The notes beneath the pieces are model-generated. The model had not been told where the DNA came from, made no database searches, and saw only the letters and a program-made list of their open reading frames with translations. 61,249 nucleotides of DNA from Arenimonas sp. (lineage in GTDB: Bacteria > Pseudomonadota > Alphaproteobacteria > Rhizobiales > Rhizobiaceae), in contig JAIBEK010000023.1 in assembly GCA_019459145.1 (NCBI GenBank), positions 1-61,249 on the forward strand, in the 5' to 3' direction. Position numbers and translations under genes: made by a program. Numbering within the stretch: the first letter of the stretch is position 1; each line of letters begins with the position of its first letter. This document shows, one piece after another, positions 1 through 9,537 of this stretch.

Positions 1-1
1 C

Positions 2-124
2 TTGCGCGCCAAAGCCGAGCGAACGGTCGACGGCTTATGGAATACCCTCGGCCGCATCGTCACGCTGTTCGAACCACAAGAATGCGCCAACTACTTCAGA
101 TCGTGCGGATATGAACCCGAGTAA
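2..124 (+). mobile_element. IS630-family transposase, C-terminal remnant (cut by window start)
   Basis: An open frame enters from the left edge and stops with TAA at 122-124, giving about 40 residues. They resemble the C-terminal tail of IS630-type DDE transposases: the segment AERTVDGLW, then a hydrophobic stretch, then PQECANYF and a short acidic end. The catalytic DDE part would lie outside the window, so it is not possible to say whether the element is intact. It fits the mobile character of the first 11 kb. The family call rests on recognition of the tail only. Confidence 0.7.
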
Positions 125-439
125 AGCGGACGCGCTCTAGCTGAACGAAGGGTCGCTGCCCACGCTTCATCGCCAAAAGAAGCCAGTCAGCTGACGGCCC
201 CATTGCGGAAATGATTACCGCTTTGCGCCTTCATTCCGGACGTTCAGGTGATCGCGTCGGTGCTCAAAAGCGGACATCCGATCTTTGAATTGCAGTGGCT
301 CGACCAGTGTGGGAAACCAATAGGACGCCCGACGAGCGGCCAAGATTACTTTCACCCTTCTACGATTCTTTTCTAAGCTCTGCATCTGGACGATTGGTTG
401 TGTGAGGATTTATTTCTCGCTCAGGATGGAGGAAGAAGA
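125..439. other. Intergenic stretch between IS remnant and chaC-like gene
   Basis: About 315 bases without a supported gene. Bases 182-201 (GCCAGTC followed by GACGGCCCC) resemble bases 9445-9464 on the same strand downstream of the STAND operon. A short open frame at about 215-376 has no recognisable product. The run GGATGGAGGAAGAAG just before 440 is the ribosome-binding region of the next gene. Confidence 0.5.
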
Positions 440-970
440 ATGTGGGTTTTCGGGTATGGGTCACTTATGTGGGACAACTGGCAAAGAACGCATGGCGGCA
501 CGGATGGGGTGTTGGCGGAGCTGAAAGGCTATCAACGATCTTTCAATAAGGCATCAAGAGTGAATTGGGGGACCGATGCCACGCCTGGCCCCACCTTGAA
601 CCTGGTCGTAAAAGCTGACGGGGCTTGCGTAGGTTATGCGTTTGAGTTTGATGATTCGAAGCAGGCCGAAGTGTTCGCTGACCTGGAACGGCGCGAAGGC
701 AAGAACTTTCCACTAAGAAAGATGAGAATCACACTGAGCGACGGTCGCAACGTTGAGGCGCATTTACCAGTCTACGTGGGGAGAAACGTCATCACAGGAA
801 AAACTCTCGACGAACTGGTTGCAATGGCAATGGCAGCCGTTGGGAGAGCTGGCAAGGCTTCGGACTACGTGCTCAACGTTGCCGGCAAGCTTAACGCCGT
901 TGGCGTTGAAGATGCTACGGTCATCGCGTTCGCGGCCGCTATCAGGAATGCTCAACAGTCTGGTGGCTAG
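440..970 (+). CDS. ChaC-like gamma-glutamylcyclotransferase
   Basis: Predicted 176-residue protein of the ChaC/gamma-glutamylcyclotransferase fold, which cleaves gamma-glutamyl peptides such as glutathione to release 5-oxoproline. Seen: the N-terminal glycine loop YGSLMW right after the start (residues 5-10) and the LERREG segment near residue 80, which carries the expected catalytic glutamate. The frame extends 14 codons upstream, but the ATG at 440 is preferred: it follows a strong GGAGGAAG ribosome-binding site and places MWVFGYGS at the N-terminus as in the family. The gene lies 90 bases upstream of and parallel to the nuclease-STAND operon on the island, so it may be cargo. A link to that operon is only inferred from position. 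Confidence 0.85.
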   Translation: MWVFGYGSLMWDNWQRTHGGTDGVLAELKGYQRSFNKASRVNWGTDATPGPTLNLVVKADGACVGYAFEFDDSKQAEVFADLERREGKNFPLRKMRITLSDGRNVEAHLPVYVGRNVITGKTLDELVAMAMAAVGRAGKASDYVLNVAGKLNAVGVEDATVIAFAAAIRNAQQSGG

Positions 971-1060
971 TTTGGTGCTGGAGAGATCGCTGCCCGCAAT
1001 CGACTCACCGCGGCGCGGTAGTAGCAACGGCACGACGAGTTTGCGCTAGGGATCGAATAC

Positions 1061-4000
1061 TTGAAGAAGAAGCCTAAACACAACAAGCGGAGTCGTGAAC
1101 CAAAGCCATCGTTTAGACCGGCCAAGGCTGCGTCTAGGGCGGGATCCAACGCAGGCCGCGGCTTTCGCTACCAAGACGCCGTGTCCGCTTGGTTGGCAGT
1201 GGAGATTTGGGCTGGTCGGCGAGCGCCCGCCATCGTTGTCCCGGAAGGTGGTGATGATATTGAGCTGCGTGGCGAAGCAACGAGCTTTGTCCAGGTCAAG
1301 AGCCGGCGGGAACACCTCGGAGACTATACAGAAGGCGAGACGGTCCGACACATTGAGGACCTGTGGAACCGGTCACTTGGCTCCGCACCGCGGCCGCAGA
1401 GACTGGAACTCGTTCTTGAGCGGGGGGGTGCGGGCCTCAGTCCCCTCGACGATCACCCCGCAGTCCGCTCAATCGAAAGTCCGATCAGCACCAGACTTTC
1501 ACAGTTCGGTGGGGTCTCCGATCTTTTACCGAGAACGTCGATCTCCGTGGCGACCTCACCACAGGAATGGGCAATCAGTCTGATCACAGATCGGCTGAAC
1601 TGCGCCCCGATCGCAGCCCAGATGTGCTTTGCCGATCTGCTTGTCCGCGTGGGTGCCTTGGCAGACGCCAATGGCCGGTTGGCACCGGCGAACTATCGTG
1701 GCCTTTCGATCTCTGACACTGAAACGTCAATCCGCGATGTCTTGGCTGCTATCGACATCGACGCGATCGAGCGCGCCCTCAGGGATGGCGTCTGCGAACC
1801 GGTCGATTTCCTCACACCTCTCAATGATCCGAATTTCTATCTTGGGGTTGATGTAGAACCCGGTCACATCGCAGCGGGTTTGGTAACTGAACGCCCTCGG
1901 AGCAGGTCGGCGTTGGTGGAAGGTATTGAACAACGCCGGGCTGCGTTGATCGTCGGACCGTCAGGGGCCGGAAAATCCGCTTTGATGTGGGAGGCCGCCA
2001 ACACGTTGCGCCATACGGTGCGGTGGTTTCGTATCCGCCGCATGAGCGCGGCGGATATTCCATCTCTGCGCCAATTAGTTCGGACATTCCGAGCCTCCGA
2101 AGACAGCCCCTTGGGCTTCGTCATGGATGATGTCGGCCGGAACGGGCCGGAGAGTTGGGGCGCCTTGCTCAAAGAAGTAATGTCCGGGCCCGGCGTCGTC
2201 CTGCTGGGCTCGGTCCGGGAAGAAGATGTCACGCTGATTGCCGAGCGCGCCCGGGCAGTCGAAATACGCGCCGATCCCGATGATGAACTCGCAGAACGGC
2301 TCTGGCGAGAACTGCACGACACTGAAAAGACGAACTGGGCGGGTTGGCGCGAGCCGTGGAAGATGAGCAATGGTCTTCTTCTTGAATATGTTCATATCCT
2401 GACACGCGGACAAAGGATGCACGATCTCCTCGCCGATCAAGTCGCGGCCAGAGTTTCAGATCCGAAGCGTTCTCTTGAACTGGATGTTCTGCGATCCGGC
2501 GCTTGGGCTGGCACAGCGAATGCCGAAGTCGATGCATCGCGATTGGCACACGCTCTCTCGGTCAGTGAGGCCGATCTGTCACGCGCCTCACACCGCCTCA
2601 TCCAGGAACATCTGATTCGTTCACCTTCTCCGGGTAAGGTCACCGGCCTGCACCAGCTTCGATCGGAAGAATTGCTGCAGCTCACGCACCAGACAATATT
2701 GCCGACCCTCGAAACGAGTTTCGAGCGGACGATCGCAAGTGTGCCCGCCACCGATCTCGAGCCCTTGGTCGCAGATACTCTATCTGTGCGGCGTTTGCCT
2801 GTTTCTGCGGTGCTCAATGGCTTAATTGCCCGCTTGGAGGGCGAACAGGATGCACGGGCGTTGGCTTCAGCGCTCCGGGGTCTGGGTTCGGGCCGCGTTT
2901 CTTCGGGTGTCGACGAATGGATGGACACTCCCGAAGCTCGTGCGCTGCCACGAACACAGGTCGGGATCGCCGCACTGTTCGGGATCGCCGGTACCGATCT
3001 GAGTAGTCTCGGCATAATCCCGGAGGTCCAGGCCGCAGCGTATCGGCTTTCGCAGATCAAAGGCTCGCCGAAGGATGACCCACGTCGTCTGTTGATGGAG
3101 CGTATGTCACCTTTTGCCTTGTCCGCCCTGATTGAGGCAGCGGATCTTGCGAGCCTCGATGAGATTCTTGCAGCCTTGGTCGGAGTGCCTTTGCCCGATG
3201 CAATACGGACCAGCCTGACGCAGGTTCCAGAAGACCTGTTAAATGCCGATCTTGATCTCGTCGGGTCGGTGATGGGCACCCTGTCCGCTCTGGATCGTGA
3301 GATCGCCAGTCACTGGATCGCCGAGGTCGGGCAAGAGGCGCTGTTCGCACGGGTTCAGGCAGAGACGGCTTGGGCCGGACCTGTAACTATCGAAGATTCG
3401 GATGATGGGGTGATCGTCCGTTGCGACCATTGGTATGTCGCTGGTTCCGTACAGGAAAATCCGCATAACGCGGTTGTGGGTTTGTGCGAGCTGATATTAG
3501 CACTGTCTCCTTCGGCTGACATTGCGGCGTCCAACGCCATTACCGCAAGTGGCGAATTGGCTGGCCTTGCTCAGTTGCCGCTCGCGACAAACCGGATTCC
3601 CCGGGAGAATCTTCCCCCACCATCAGTTCCTCGGTGGAATCGGCGGTGGGGCGATCTGATTTCCCGCCACGTCGCCGCTCCGAGCTATAGCGATTATCTT
3701 GCAAGAGGCGTGGCCATTCTCGAGGCCCTTGTGCCGACGTTGGAGGAGATCTTCGACGCGCATTTTCGCGGAAAGAATGCGCCTAACAGACTCTTCGAGA
3801 CGTTAAACTCCCTCAACGCTCAGACTGAAGCGCTGACGCCTCCCGCTGTCTCGTCATTGAAAGCGTCGGGCACCGGAAGCAACGAAACAAACAACAACGT
3901 CACTAACTTTCAGAACCTCCTGCACAGCGCGAGCGTCAATGTCATCGCGAGGTTCGCGAAATTGCCCGACCAAGCTGGCGCATACATTGCCTGGCTGAGC

Positions 4001-4993
4001 GATCTCATCGCCGATGTCGACACCACCACTGTCGAAGAGCCTTGGCAGCTTACTGGAGATGGGCCTCCGCCAATGCTTACGCGCCTCAAGACGTTTTTGG
4101 AAACGTTGCGAGTTCTGGCCGGAGAAGCCCATGAAAGGAAGCAAGCGCCAGCGGTAACTTGGGCGGCACGCGGTAAAGACGCGCGAGTTGGCAAAGCCGT
4201 GCGGCTCGTATCTCTCTCTGCCAAGGCCGCGGGGGAAACTCGACTAGCTCAGCGTAAGGCAGAAATTGAACGCTTGGCGGAGGAAGCCGGGATCGTCGCA
4301 CAGTTCCATCTCCGCGTTAACGCCAAGGGTATTCTACCGTGGCCACCAGCAGACGTTCTCGCGTTGTTGCCCGCGTCCGACATTGCAGATGCGGTGGTCA
4401 CACTCGCTGAAAAAGCCGAACTCGTGCGGTCGTTGGTGGACTCGTCTATCCACCTGACAATCATGCCTTACATCGAGGATGTCACGCTCCCGGCTCTCGC
4501 AAAGTCTGGTTACGAGACCCTCCTTCCTGACGTGGGAGGTGCTGCCTTCTGGACTGAACAACTCGGATTGCCACAAGCCCCATCTGTTATGGCAAGCATA
4601 TTTGGGGAGGTGCTGAGCCTGGCAAGCGAACTTGGAGCAATGGATCAAAAACGGCTCGGCAATGAGACTCGTCCCGAAGAAGAGGTTGCTGCCCGTCGGA
4701 ACTTGGAGGCCACCTTCGCAAGAAAGTACGAGGAACTGACCCGACGGCTCAATGCTTTTGACCAAGCCCTGCAATCGGATGTGTCCAAATTGATCGAGCA
4801 TCTGCGAACTGGAGAAGTTGATTTCGCCGCAGAAGCGCAAGCTGCGATTGGCGGGACTTCAAGCAATATCGCCGAGGCGGCGGGATATGTGTCTCTGCTC
4901 TTGATGTCAGCCGAGATCGGTGAAATGCCCATCGATGGGCAAACTATCAAACGTGTTCACACGACCGAATCCGAGCAGATCGTCGATGACTAA
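1061..4993 (+). CDS. DUF4297/Cap4-like nuclease fused to STAND ATPase (Avs-like)
   Basis: 1310 residues. The N-terminus has the look of a PD-(D/E)xK nuclease of the DUF4297/Cap4 type: GFRYQDA at 34-40, GGDDIEL at 63-69 (candidate metal aspartates D65/D66) and VQVKS at 77-81 (the (E/Q)xK motif). A P-loop ATPase module follows: Walker A GPSGAGKS at 299-306, Walker B FVMDD at 353-357, and a sensor-like LLGSVRE near 381-387. The rest, about 800 residues, is helix-rich with no motif I can name and would be the sensor arm. This order, nuclease then STAND ATPase then long C-terminal repeat region, is that of Avs-type antiphage proteins, which detect phage proteins and degrade DNA. A stop lies at 1046-1048 and the nuclease motifs begin by residue 34, so the TTG at 1061 is effectively the only usable start. 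It overlaps the next gene by 8 bases. Function in defence is inferred. Confidence 0.8.
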   Translation: MKKKPKHNKRSREPKPSFRPAKAASRAGSNAGRGFRYQDAVSAWLAVEIWAGRRAPAIVVPEGGDDIELRGEATSFVQVKSRREHLGDYTEGETVRHIEDLWNRSLGSAPRPQRLELVLERGGAGLSPLDDHPAVRSIESPISTRLSQFGGVSDLLPRTSISVATSPQEWAISLITDRLNCAPIAAQMCFADLLVRVGALADANGRLAPANYRGLSISDTETSIRDVLAAIDIDAIERALRDGVCEPVDFLTPLNDPNFYLGVDVEPGHIAAGLVTERPRSRSALVEGIEQRRAALIVGPSGAGKSALMWEAANTLRHTVRWFRIRRMSAADIPSLRQLVRTFRASEDSPLGFVMDDVGRNGPESWGALLKEVMSGPGVVLLGSVREEDVTLIAERARAVEIRADPDDELAERLWRELHDTEKTNWAGWREPWKMSNGLLLEYVHILTRGQRMHDLLADQVAARVSDPKRSLELDVLRSGAWAGTANAEVDASRLAHALSVSEADLSRASHRLIQEHLIRSPSPGKVTGLHQLRSEELLQLTHQTILPTLETSFERTIASVPATDLEPLVADTLSVRRLPVSAVLNGLIARLEGEQDARALASALRGLGSGRVSSGVDEWMDTPEARALPRTQVGIAALFGIAGTDLSSLGIIPEVQAAAYRLSQIKGSPKDDPRRLLMERMSPFALSALIEAADLASLDEILAALVGVPLPDAIRTSLTQVPEDLLNADLDLVGSVMGTLSALDREIASHWIAEVGQEALFARVQAETAWAGPVTIEDSDDGVIVRCDHWYVAGSVQENPHNAVVGLCELILALSPSADIAASNAITASGELAGLAQLPLATNRIPRENLPPPSVPRWNRRWGDLISRHVAAPSYSDYLARGVAILEALVPTLEEIFDAHFRGKNAPNRLFETLNSLNAQTEALTPPAVSSLKASGTGSNETNNNVTNFQNLLHSASVNVIARFAKLPDQAGAYIAWLSDLIADVDTTTVEEPWQLTGDGPPPMLTRLKTFLETLRVLAGEAHERKQAPAVTWAARGKDARVGKAVRLVSLSAKAAGETRLAQRKAEIERLAEEAGIVAQFHLRVNAKGILPWPPADVLALLPASDIADAVVTLAEKAELVRSLVDSSIHLTIMPYIEDVTLPALAKSGYETLLPDVGGAAFWTEQLGLPQAPSVMASIFGEVLSLASELGAMDQKRLGNETRPEEEVAARRNLEATFARKYEELTRRLNAFDQALQSDVSKLIEHLRTGEVDFAAEAQAAIGGTSSNIAEAAGYVSLLLMSAEIGEMPIDGQTIKRVHTTESEQIVDD

Positions 4994-7900
4994 GAGTAAC
5001 AATAGGGACGACTTCAGTCAGGCGACCAAGAATCGCCTCGCGAAGCAAGCCCGGTATCATTGTAGCAATCCTAGTTGCAGGAAGCTGACGTCAGCGCCGA
5101 CCAGCGATGGCTCAAAGGAAATGAATATTGGAGTTGCCGCTCATATCTGCGCTGCAGCCCCCGGAGTTGGTGCGCGCCGCTATCGCGCCGATATGACGCC
5201 CGACCAGCGGAAATCGCATGAGAACGGGATTTGGCTTTGCCAAGACTGCGCAAAGGCAATTGATTCAGACGATCCCATTTTCACCGAGGCGTTTCTGCAT
5301 TCTTGGAAGCAGAAGCACTCTGAGGACATGTGGCGCAGCGTTATCGAGAAGTTTCCCTTCGGCCCGACCATGCCGCCGACCGTTTCGGAAATCAGTGCAC
5401 GCTTTCAAAAGGCTGCCGCTGCGGACTTGGCTGTGTTCCGTCGAACACCCAAATGGCCGGGCACGAACGTGGCGCTCACGCTGACGTTAAAGGTGAAGCA
5501 TCTGGACGAGGCGCTTAGTACGCGCGCGCTTGCCGACGCGGTGACCACACTGGATGACCTTATCCTTGTCGCGGCGCCCGGAATGGGAAAGACGACAACT
5601 CTCTTTCAGGTCGCCAACGGTCTGTTGGAAATCGGCAATGGCACGCCGCTTATCGTGTCGTTGGGAGATTGGGCCACCGAAGGCGAGGCATTGCTCGTAT
5701 CCATTTTAAAACGCCCCGCGTTCAACGGAATTTCCGAGCAGGATTTCTGCGCCGTCGCGGCGAAGCCTGGCGTCGTGCTGCTTCTTGACGGCTGGAACGA
5801 ACTGGATGCCGCCGCACGCGAACGCGCGCGCGTGCAAATTACTGCTCTCAAGGCTGAATTGCCGGAGCTCGGTCTTGTCATTGCCACACGCAAGCAGGCG
5901 CTCGACATTCCGTTCGGCGGGACGCGGGTCGACTTACTGCCGCTTGACGATGAGCAGCAAATGGAGATCGCGCGCGGTATGCGGGGCGAGGCTGGCGTAC
6001 AGCTCGTCGATCGGGCGTGGCGGACAGCGGGTGTCCGCGAACTCGTCACCATCCCACTCTACCTCACGGCACTTCTCTCGCTGCCAGAGGGCGCGCCTTT
6101 TCCGACAACAAAGGAAGAAGTGCTACGGCGCTTCATTGCCGCACACGAGCAGGAAGCCCGCCGTGCGGCGGCGCTTCATGCCGTGGCCCTCGGCTTCCAG
6201 CAGGATTATTTGGATGACCTCGCCGTGTTCGCCACGACAACGGCCAACACGGCGATCACGGACAGCAACGCGCGTAAATCGGTCGCTGAGACCGCCCGGG
6301 TCCTGGTGGCCGATGGGCAGATGACCATCTCCACACAGCCCGACACGTTGCTCGACACGCTTGTAAGCAATCACGTTCTGACGCGCTCCGGCGACACGCC
6401 GGGCTACTCGTTCCAGCACCAACAATTTCAGGAGTGGTACGCCTCGCACTACGTCGAACGACTGATGCTACAGGCCTTCAGCGATCCGGCAGCACGCGAG
6501 AAGCTGAAGGTTGACGTGCTCGATCAGCGCCCCTGGGAAGAAGCAGTATTGTTCGCTGTCGAACGAAGCGCGCGCGGCGACCACTTACATAAGGCCGCCT
6601 GCAGCGCCGCCATCCGCGCGGCTTTCGAAGTCGATCCTGTCCTCGCGGGCGAGATGATCTTCCGCGCCTCCGACGAGGTATGGGCACCGATCGCCACCGA
6701 AATGCGGGATATTGCTGAGCAGTGGCACGCGCCAGGCAAGGTGGATCGCGCGGTGCGTTTCATGATCGCGTCCGGCAGGCCAGAATTCGGCGACCTGATT
6801 TGGCCGCTAATTTCGCACCCAAACAGCCAAGTGCACTTGCCTGCTCTCCGAGCGGCGAAGCGATTTCGCCCATCCGTGCTTGGGAGCGACGCGCCGGCGC
6901 GCATCGCAGCCCTGCCACCGGAAATCCGCAAAAATGTACTGCATGAAATCGCGTTGCATGGCGGAATCGACGGCCTCGACCTTGCGACCGCCATCGCGAA
7001 AACTGACGGTGATCCAGACGTGAAGGCGACGGTGGTCGATGCGCTCTCATTTCGACGAGCGGATCGCCACGTCGCCGACTTGCTCGCTGACGCGGGCGAC
7101 GCGACCTACGACATCCTCGCCGAAAAGGGTCACCTCGACGACATTGCAGTCGATGCCGTCCAGCAGGAACTCCGGCGAGCGCGCGAACGGCGCAAGGTTG
7201 CTGGCATTTCGCACTTTCAGCGCCTGCGCACGCTCGTTCACGCGCCGGCCGGAGATGACCACGATACCGATGTTACTGACATTGTTGCCGAAATGGAGAT
7301 CGACCGGAAACGCGATGGCGAAATGCACTTGTTGTATGAAGCGCGAAAGCGATATCCGCAGGCTTTCGCTAAGGGGCTACTGCGCCGCGTGCGCGAGCAC
7401 CGCGAACTCTTCTACGGCGCGGACGATATTCTTGCGGCCGCCGGGTTTGCTCTTGAGGACGACGCGCTGCTCGGGATCGCCCTCGCAGAAACAACCCGCC
7501 ACGACGATCGCGCCGAGTCCGCCGCTTCAGTGCTGGGACCAAACGCGGTGGGCCGGCTGATCGACGCGTATCTTGCCGCTGGGAAAGTCGTATGCGACGC
7601 CGGCGGGAAGTACATCCAGGCCGCGGCTGATCACTATCACGGCCTGCGCTCCCGTATCGATCACACGCCGGGCGCAAGTTTGGTGGCCGCCGTTGAGGCG
7701 CGGGCGGTAAACGCTAGCAATGAGGAAATCGTCCAACTGGCCGAGCTGTTTTCACGCGCGACCTACAGCGGCGGCGAGCGAGCGCGATCCTTCAGTGAAG
7801 AAGACTTGGCCCCGATTGGAGCTCTGGCGCGCGAATGGGCTGAGCACATCCTCGCCGCTGGAGGCGAGAAGCGCTGGCGAGTGGCTGCCATTGCTACGAT

Positions 7901-8915
7901 GATGAGCAATGCACCGTCGGTCGCGCATCTTCCCCATCTAAAGAGACTGCTCGACGACAATCTGCGCCGCTATCGGGCCTTCCGCGAAAAAGCGATCCGG
8001 AGCGGCTGGAATGATCGCGACGCCGTGCAAGAAGCGCAAAATCCGCACATGTACGAATACCAGCGTGCGTTTCTAGCGATTGATGCGCCGGAGACCGCTG
8101 CGCTGATGCGTGAATACCTGACGGATGAGCATTTTGGGGAACTCGCGGCACGAGTGCTGCTCGTCCAGTGGATCAAGGCAAACGAGCCCCAGAAGGACCA
8201 GACTTTCCGCAGCGGTGTAGATTTTTCGGGCGTACAAGCCCGCCGCGAAGCCCGCGCCGCCGATGCCGCCGCGACATCGGCTGAGGCGGAGGCTATCTTC
8301 GGCGCAATCGAGACCTTAACTGTAGATGGTTCGACGGATGCGCAGGTGAACCTGGCGGTTGCGCTCGGCATTGTTGGAATACGGCTCCCACACGGCAAGC
8401 GTGACGCGATCATCCATAGGCTCGTTTCTCTAGCGCCGAGGCAGGCGCGCGCAGCCTTGTTGTTGTCGCTGGTCCTCTCTGGCGAGGACGTCGACATCAA
8501 ACTTGTGGCCGACGGCATAGCTGAAACGTTCGAGGCGGCCAAGAAGGAGAGCTGGATTCTTACACAAAGCGACGCGTATCAGCTACGCGATTGGCTGCGC
8601 CTTTTGCCGTTTGCCACGCCTGTCACCGATCTACCAGCCATCGTGCGCGGCATGCCGGACGCGCAGCGCGATCCACGATTGCTCGAAGAGATGGTTAGCG
8701 GGCTCGGCCTTTCGCCCTCAGATCATGCAGAGGACGTAATCTTCACAATCGCAGAACAAGATCCGCGCCTGTACCAAAACCATCAGTGGCGTACGACCGC
8801 GTTCGGCCTCGGACTAGGTCCGCCGCGCGTCGTCTTGTTGATTTGGCCGTTAGCGGCGCTCTCGATGACAAGTCATACGACCGGTGGCACTGGCAGCGCG
8901 AACTGGGTGCGTTGA
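4986..8915 (+). CDS. HNH nuclease-NACHT STAND protein, frameshifted near 3' end
   Basis: 1309 residues as it reads. Residues 10-115 form an HNH nuclease: Cys pair at 26/31, AAHICAA (H53), then NGIWLCQDCAK with N80, C85 and C88. Residues about 185-330 are a NACHT-type STAND ATPase: Walker A APGMGKTT at 197-204, Walker B LLLDGWNEL at 265-273, sensor arginine in IATRKQ near 302. The remainder is helical and HEAT-like. The ATG at 4986 overlaps the end of the preceding STAND gene by 8 bases, so the two are probably translationally coupled. The last ~35 residues of this frame look like out-of-frame sequence; the natural continuation is in another frame from about 8800 (see next entry). NACHT proteins with nuclease heads are known antiphage immune proteins. 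That role here is inferred. Confidence 0.8.
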   Translation: MTKSNNRDDFSQATKNRLAKQARYHCSNPSCRKLTSAPTSDGSKEMNIGVAAHICAAAPGVGARRYRADMTPDQRKSHENGIWLCQDCAKAIDSDDPIFTEAFLHSWKQKHSEDMWRSVIEKFPFGPTMPPTVSEISARFQKAAAADLAVFRRTPKWPGTNVALTLTLKVKHLDEALSTRALADAVTTLDDLILVAAPGMGKTTTLFQVANGLLEIGNGTPLIVSLGDWATEGEALLVSILKRPAFNGISEQDFCAVAAKPGVVLLLDGWNELDAAARERARVQITALKAELPELGLVIATRKQALDIPFGGTRVDLLPLDDEQQMEIARGMRGEAGVQLVDRAWRTAGVRELVTIPLYLTALLSLPEGAPFPTTKEEVLRRFIAAHEQEARRAAALHAVALGFQQDYLDDLAVFATTTANTAITDSNARKSVAETARVLVADGQMTISTQPDTLLDTLVSNHVLTRSGDTPGYSFQHQQFQEWYASHYVERLMLQAFSDPAAREKLKVDVLDQRPWEEAVLFAVERSARGDHLHKAACSAAIRAAFEVDPVLAGEMIFRASDEVWAPIATEMRDIAEQWHAPGKVDRAVRFMIASGRPEFGDLIWPLISHPNSQVHLPALRAAKRFRPSVLGSDAPARIAALPPEIRKNVLHEIALHGGIDGLDLATAIAKTDGDPDVKATVVDALSFRRADRHVADLLADAGDATYDILAEKGHLDDIAVDAVQQELRRARERRKVAGISHFQRLRTLVHAPAGDDHDTDVTDIVAEMEIDRKRDGEMHLLYEARKRYPQAFAKGLLRRVREHRELFYGADDILAAAGFALEDDALLGIALAETTRHDDRAESAASVLGPNAVGRLIDAYLAAGKVVCDAGGKYIQAAADHYHGLRSRIDHTPGASLVAAVEARAVNASNEEIVQLAELFSRATYSGGERARSFSEEDLAPIGALAREWAEHILAAGGEKRWRVAAIATMMSNAPSVAHLPHLKRLLDDNLRRYRAFREKAIRSGWNDRDAVQEAQNPHMYEYQRAFLAIDAPETAALMREYLTDEHFGELAARVLLVQWIKANEPQKDQTFRSGVDFSGVQARREARAADAAATSAEAEAIFGAIETLTVDGSTDAQVNLAVALGIVGIRLPHGKRDAIIHRLVSLAPRQARAALLLSLVLSGEDVDIKLVADGIAETFEAAKKESWILTQSDAYQLRDWLRLLPFATPVTDLPAIVRGMPDAQRDPRLLEEMVSGLGLSPSDHAEDVIFTIAEQDPRLYQNHQWRTTAFGLGLGPPRVVLLIWPLAALSMTSHTTGGTGSANWVR

Positions 8916-9364
8916 TTTCGGAGTTTTCAGAGGTGCGCACCTATGTCTACGAGGTCTTAAAGGATGGGCCGACAACGAAACAGCTTGCCTTGCTAGCGGA
9001 AGCAGTCGCCGAGAATCCTGACACAGACGGAATACTGTTGCTGATCGATTTCGAGATAAAAACCGGACGCTCGTTTATGACGTGGCGGTCGATCCAAAGC
9101 GTTGTCACGGAACATGTCCCGGCCGAGAATTGGGAGGGCGCCTATGATATCGTGCCCGTCGCGGCGACTGAGCTGCGCCGAGAGCTTCTGGCGATGACTG
9201 GCCGCGGTGGCGAAGTTGATCCCGCTGCCCGCTGTCTCAATCTCGTCGACAAGCTACGGGACGAGCACGGTGCGCCAGAATCTGAACCGCGCCATCCAGA
9301 TCTTGCGTCACGGCGCCCGTGGCCGATCTTGACGCCCGACCCAGACGCAGAGGATGGGGGCTGA
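8786..9364 (+). pseudogene. Displaced C-terminal part of the HNH-NACHT protein
   Basis: An open frame shifted by -1 relative to the upstream gene continues for about 190 residues to TGA at 9362-9364. From the SAARRLVDLA segment onward it reads like the natural C-terminus of the HNH-NACHT protein: it has the same charged helical style, no ribosome-binding site of its own at a sensible start, and ends with a PWPILTPDPD tail. The switch point lies between about 8795 and 8830, consistent with loss of one base. With the shift repaired, the protein would be about 1459 residues. It may be a real mutation that truncates the protein or a sequencing error. I see no slippery heptamer that would suggest programmed frameshifting. 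Confidence 0.7.
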
Positions 9365-9537
9365 TCGGCAGGCGCAAGGTCCAGGCGTAGTAGGGCCTTG
9401 ATGCAAGCGGGTGTCTGCTTTTCTGGCTCTCCCATCGCAAAGCCGCCAGTCGGTTCACGGCCCCGAACTGGCCATTCAGGAGGGGCAATTCTCTGACTGC
9501 GCCCCAGAAGTCAGCGTTAGCGGAATAGCAGATCCGC

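Noticed and set aside
8786..8915. Programmed -1 frameshifting in the HNH-NACHT gene
   Set aside because: No slippery heptamer is visible in the overlap; a one-base loss is simpler.
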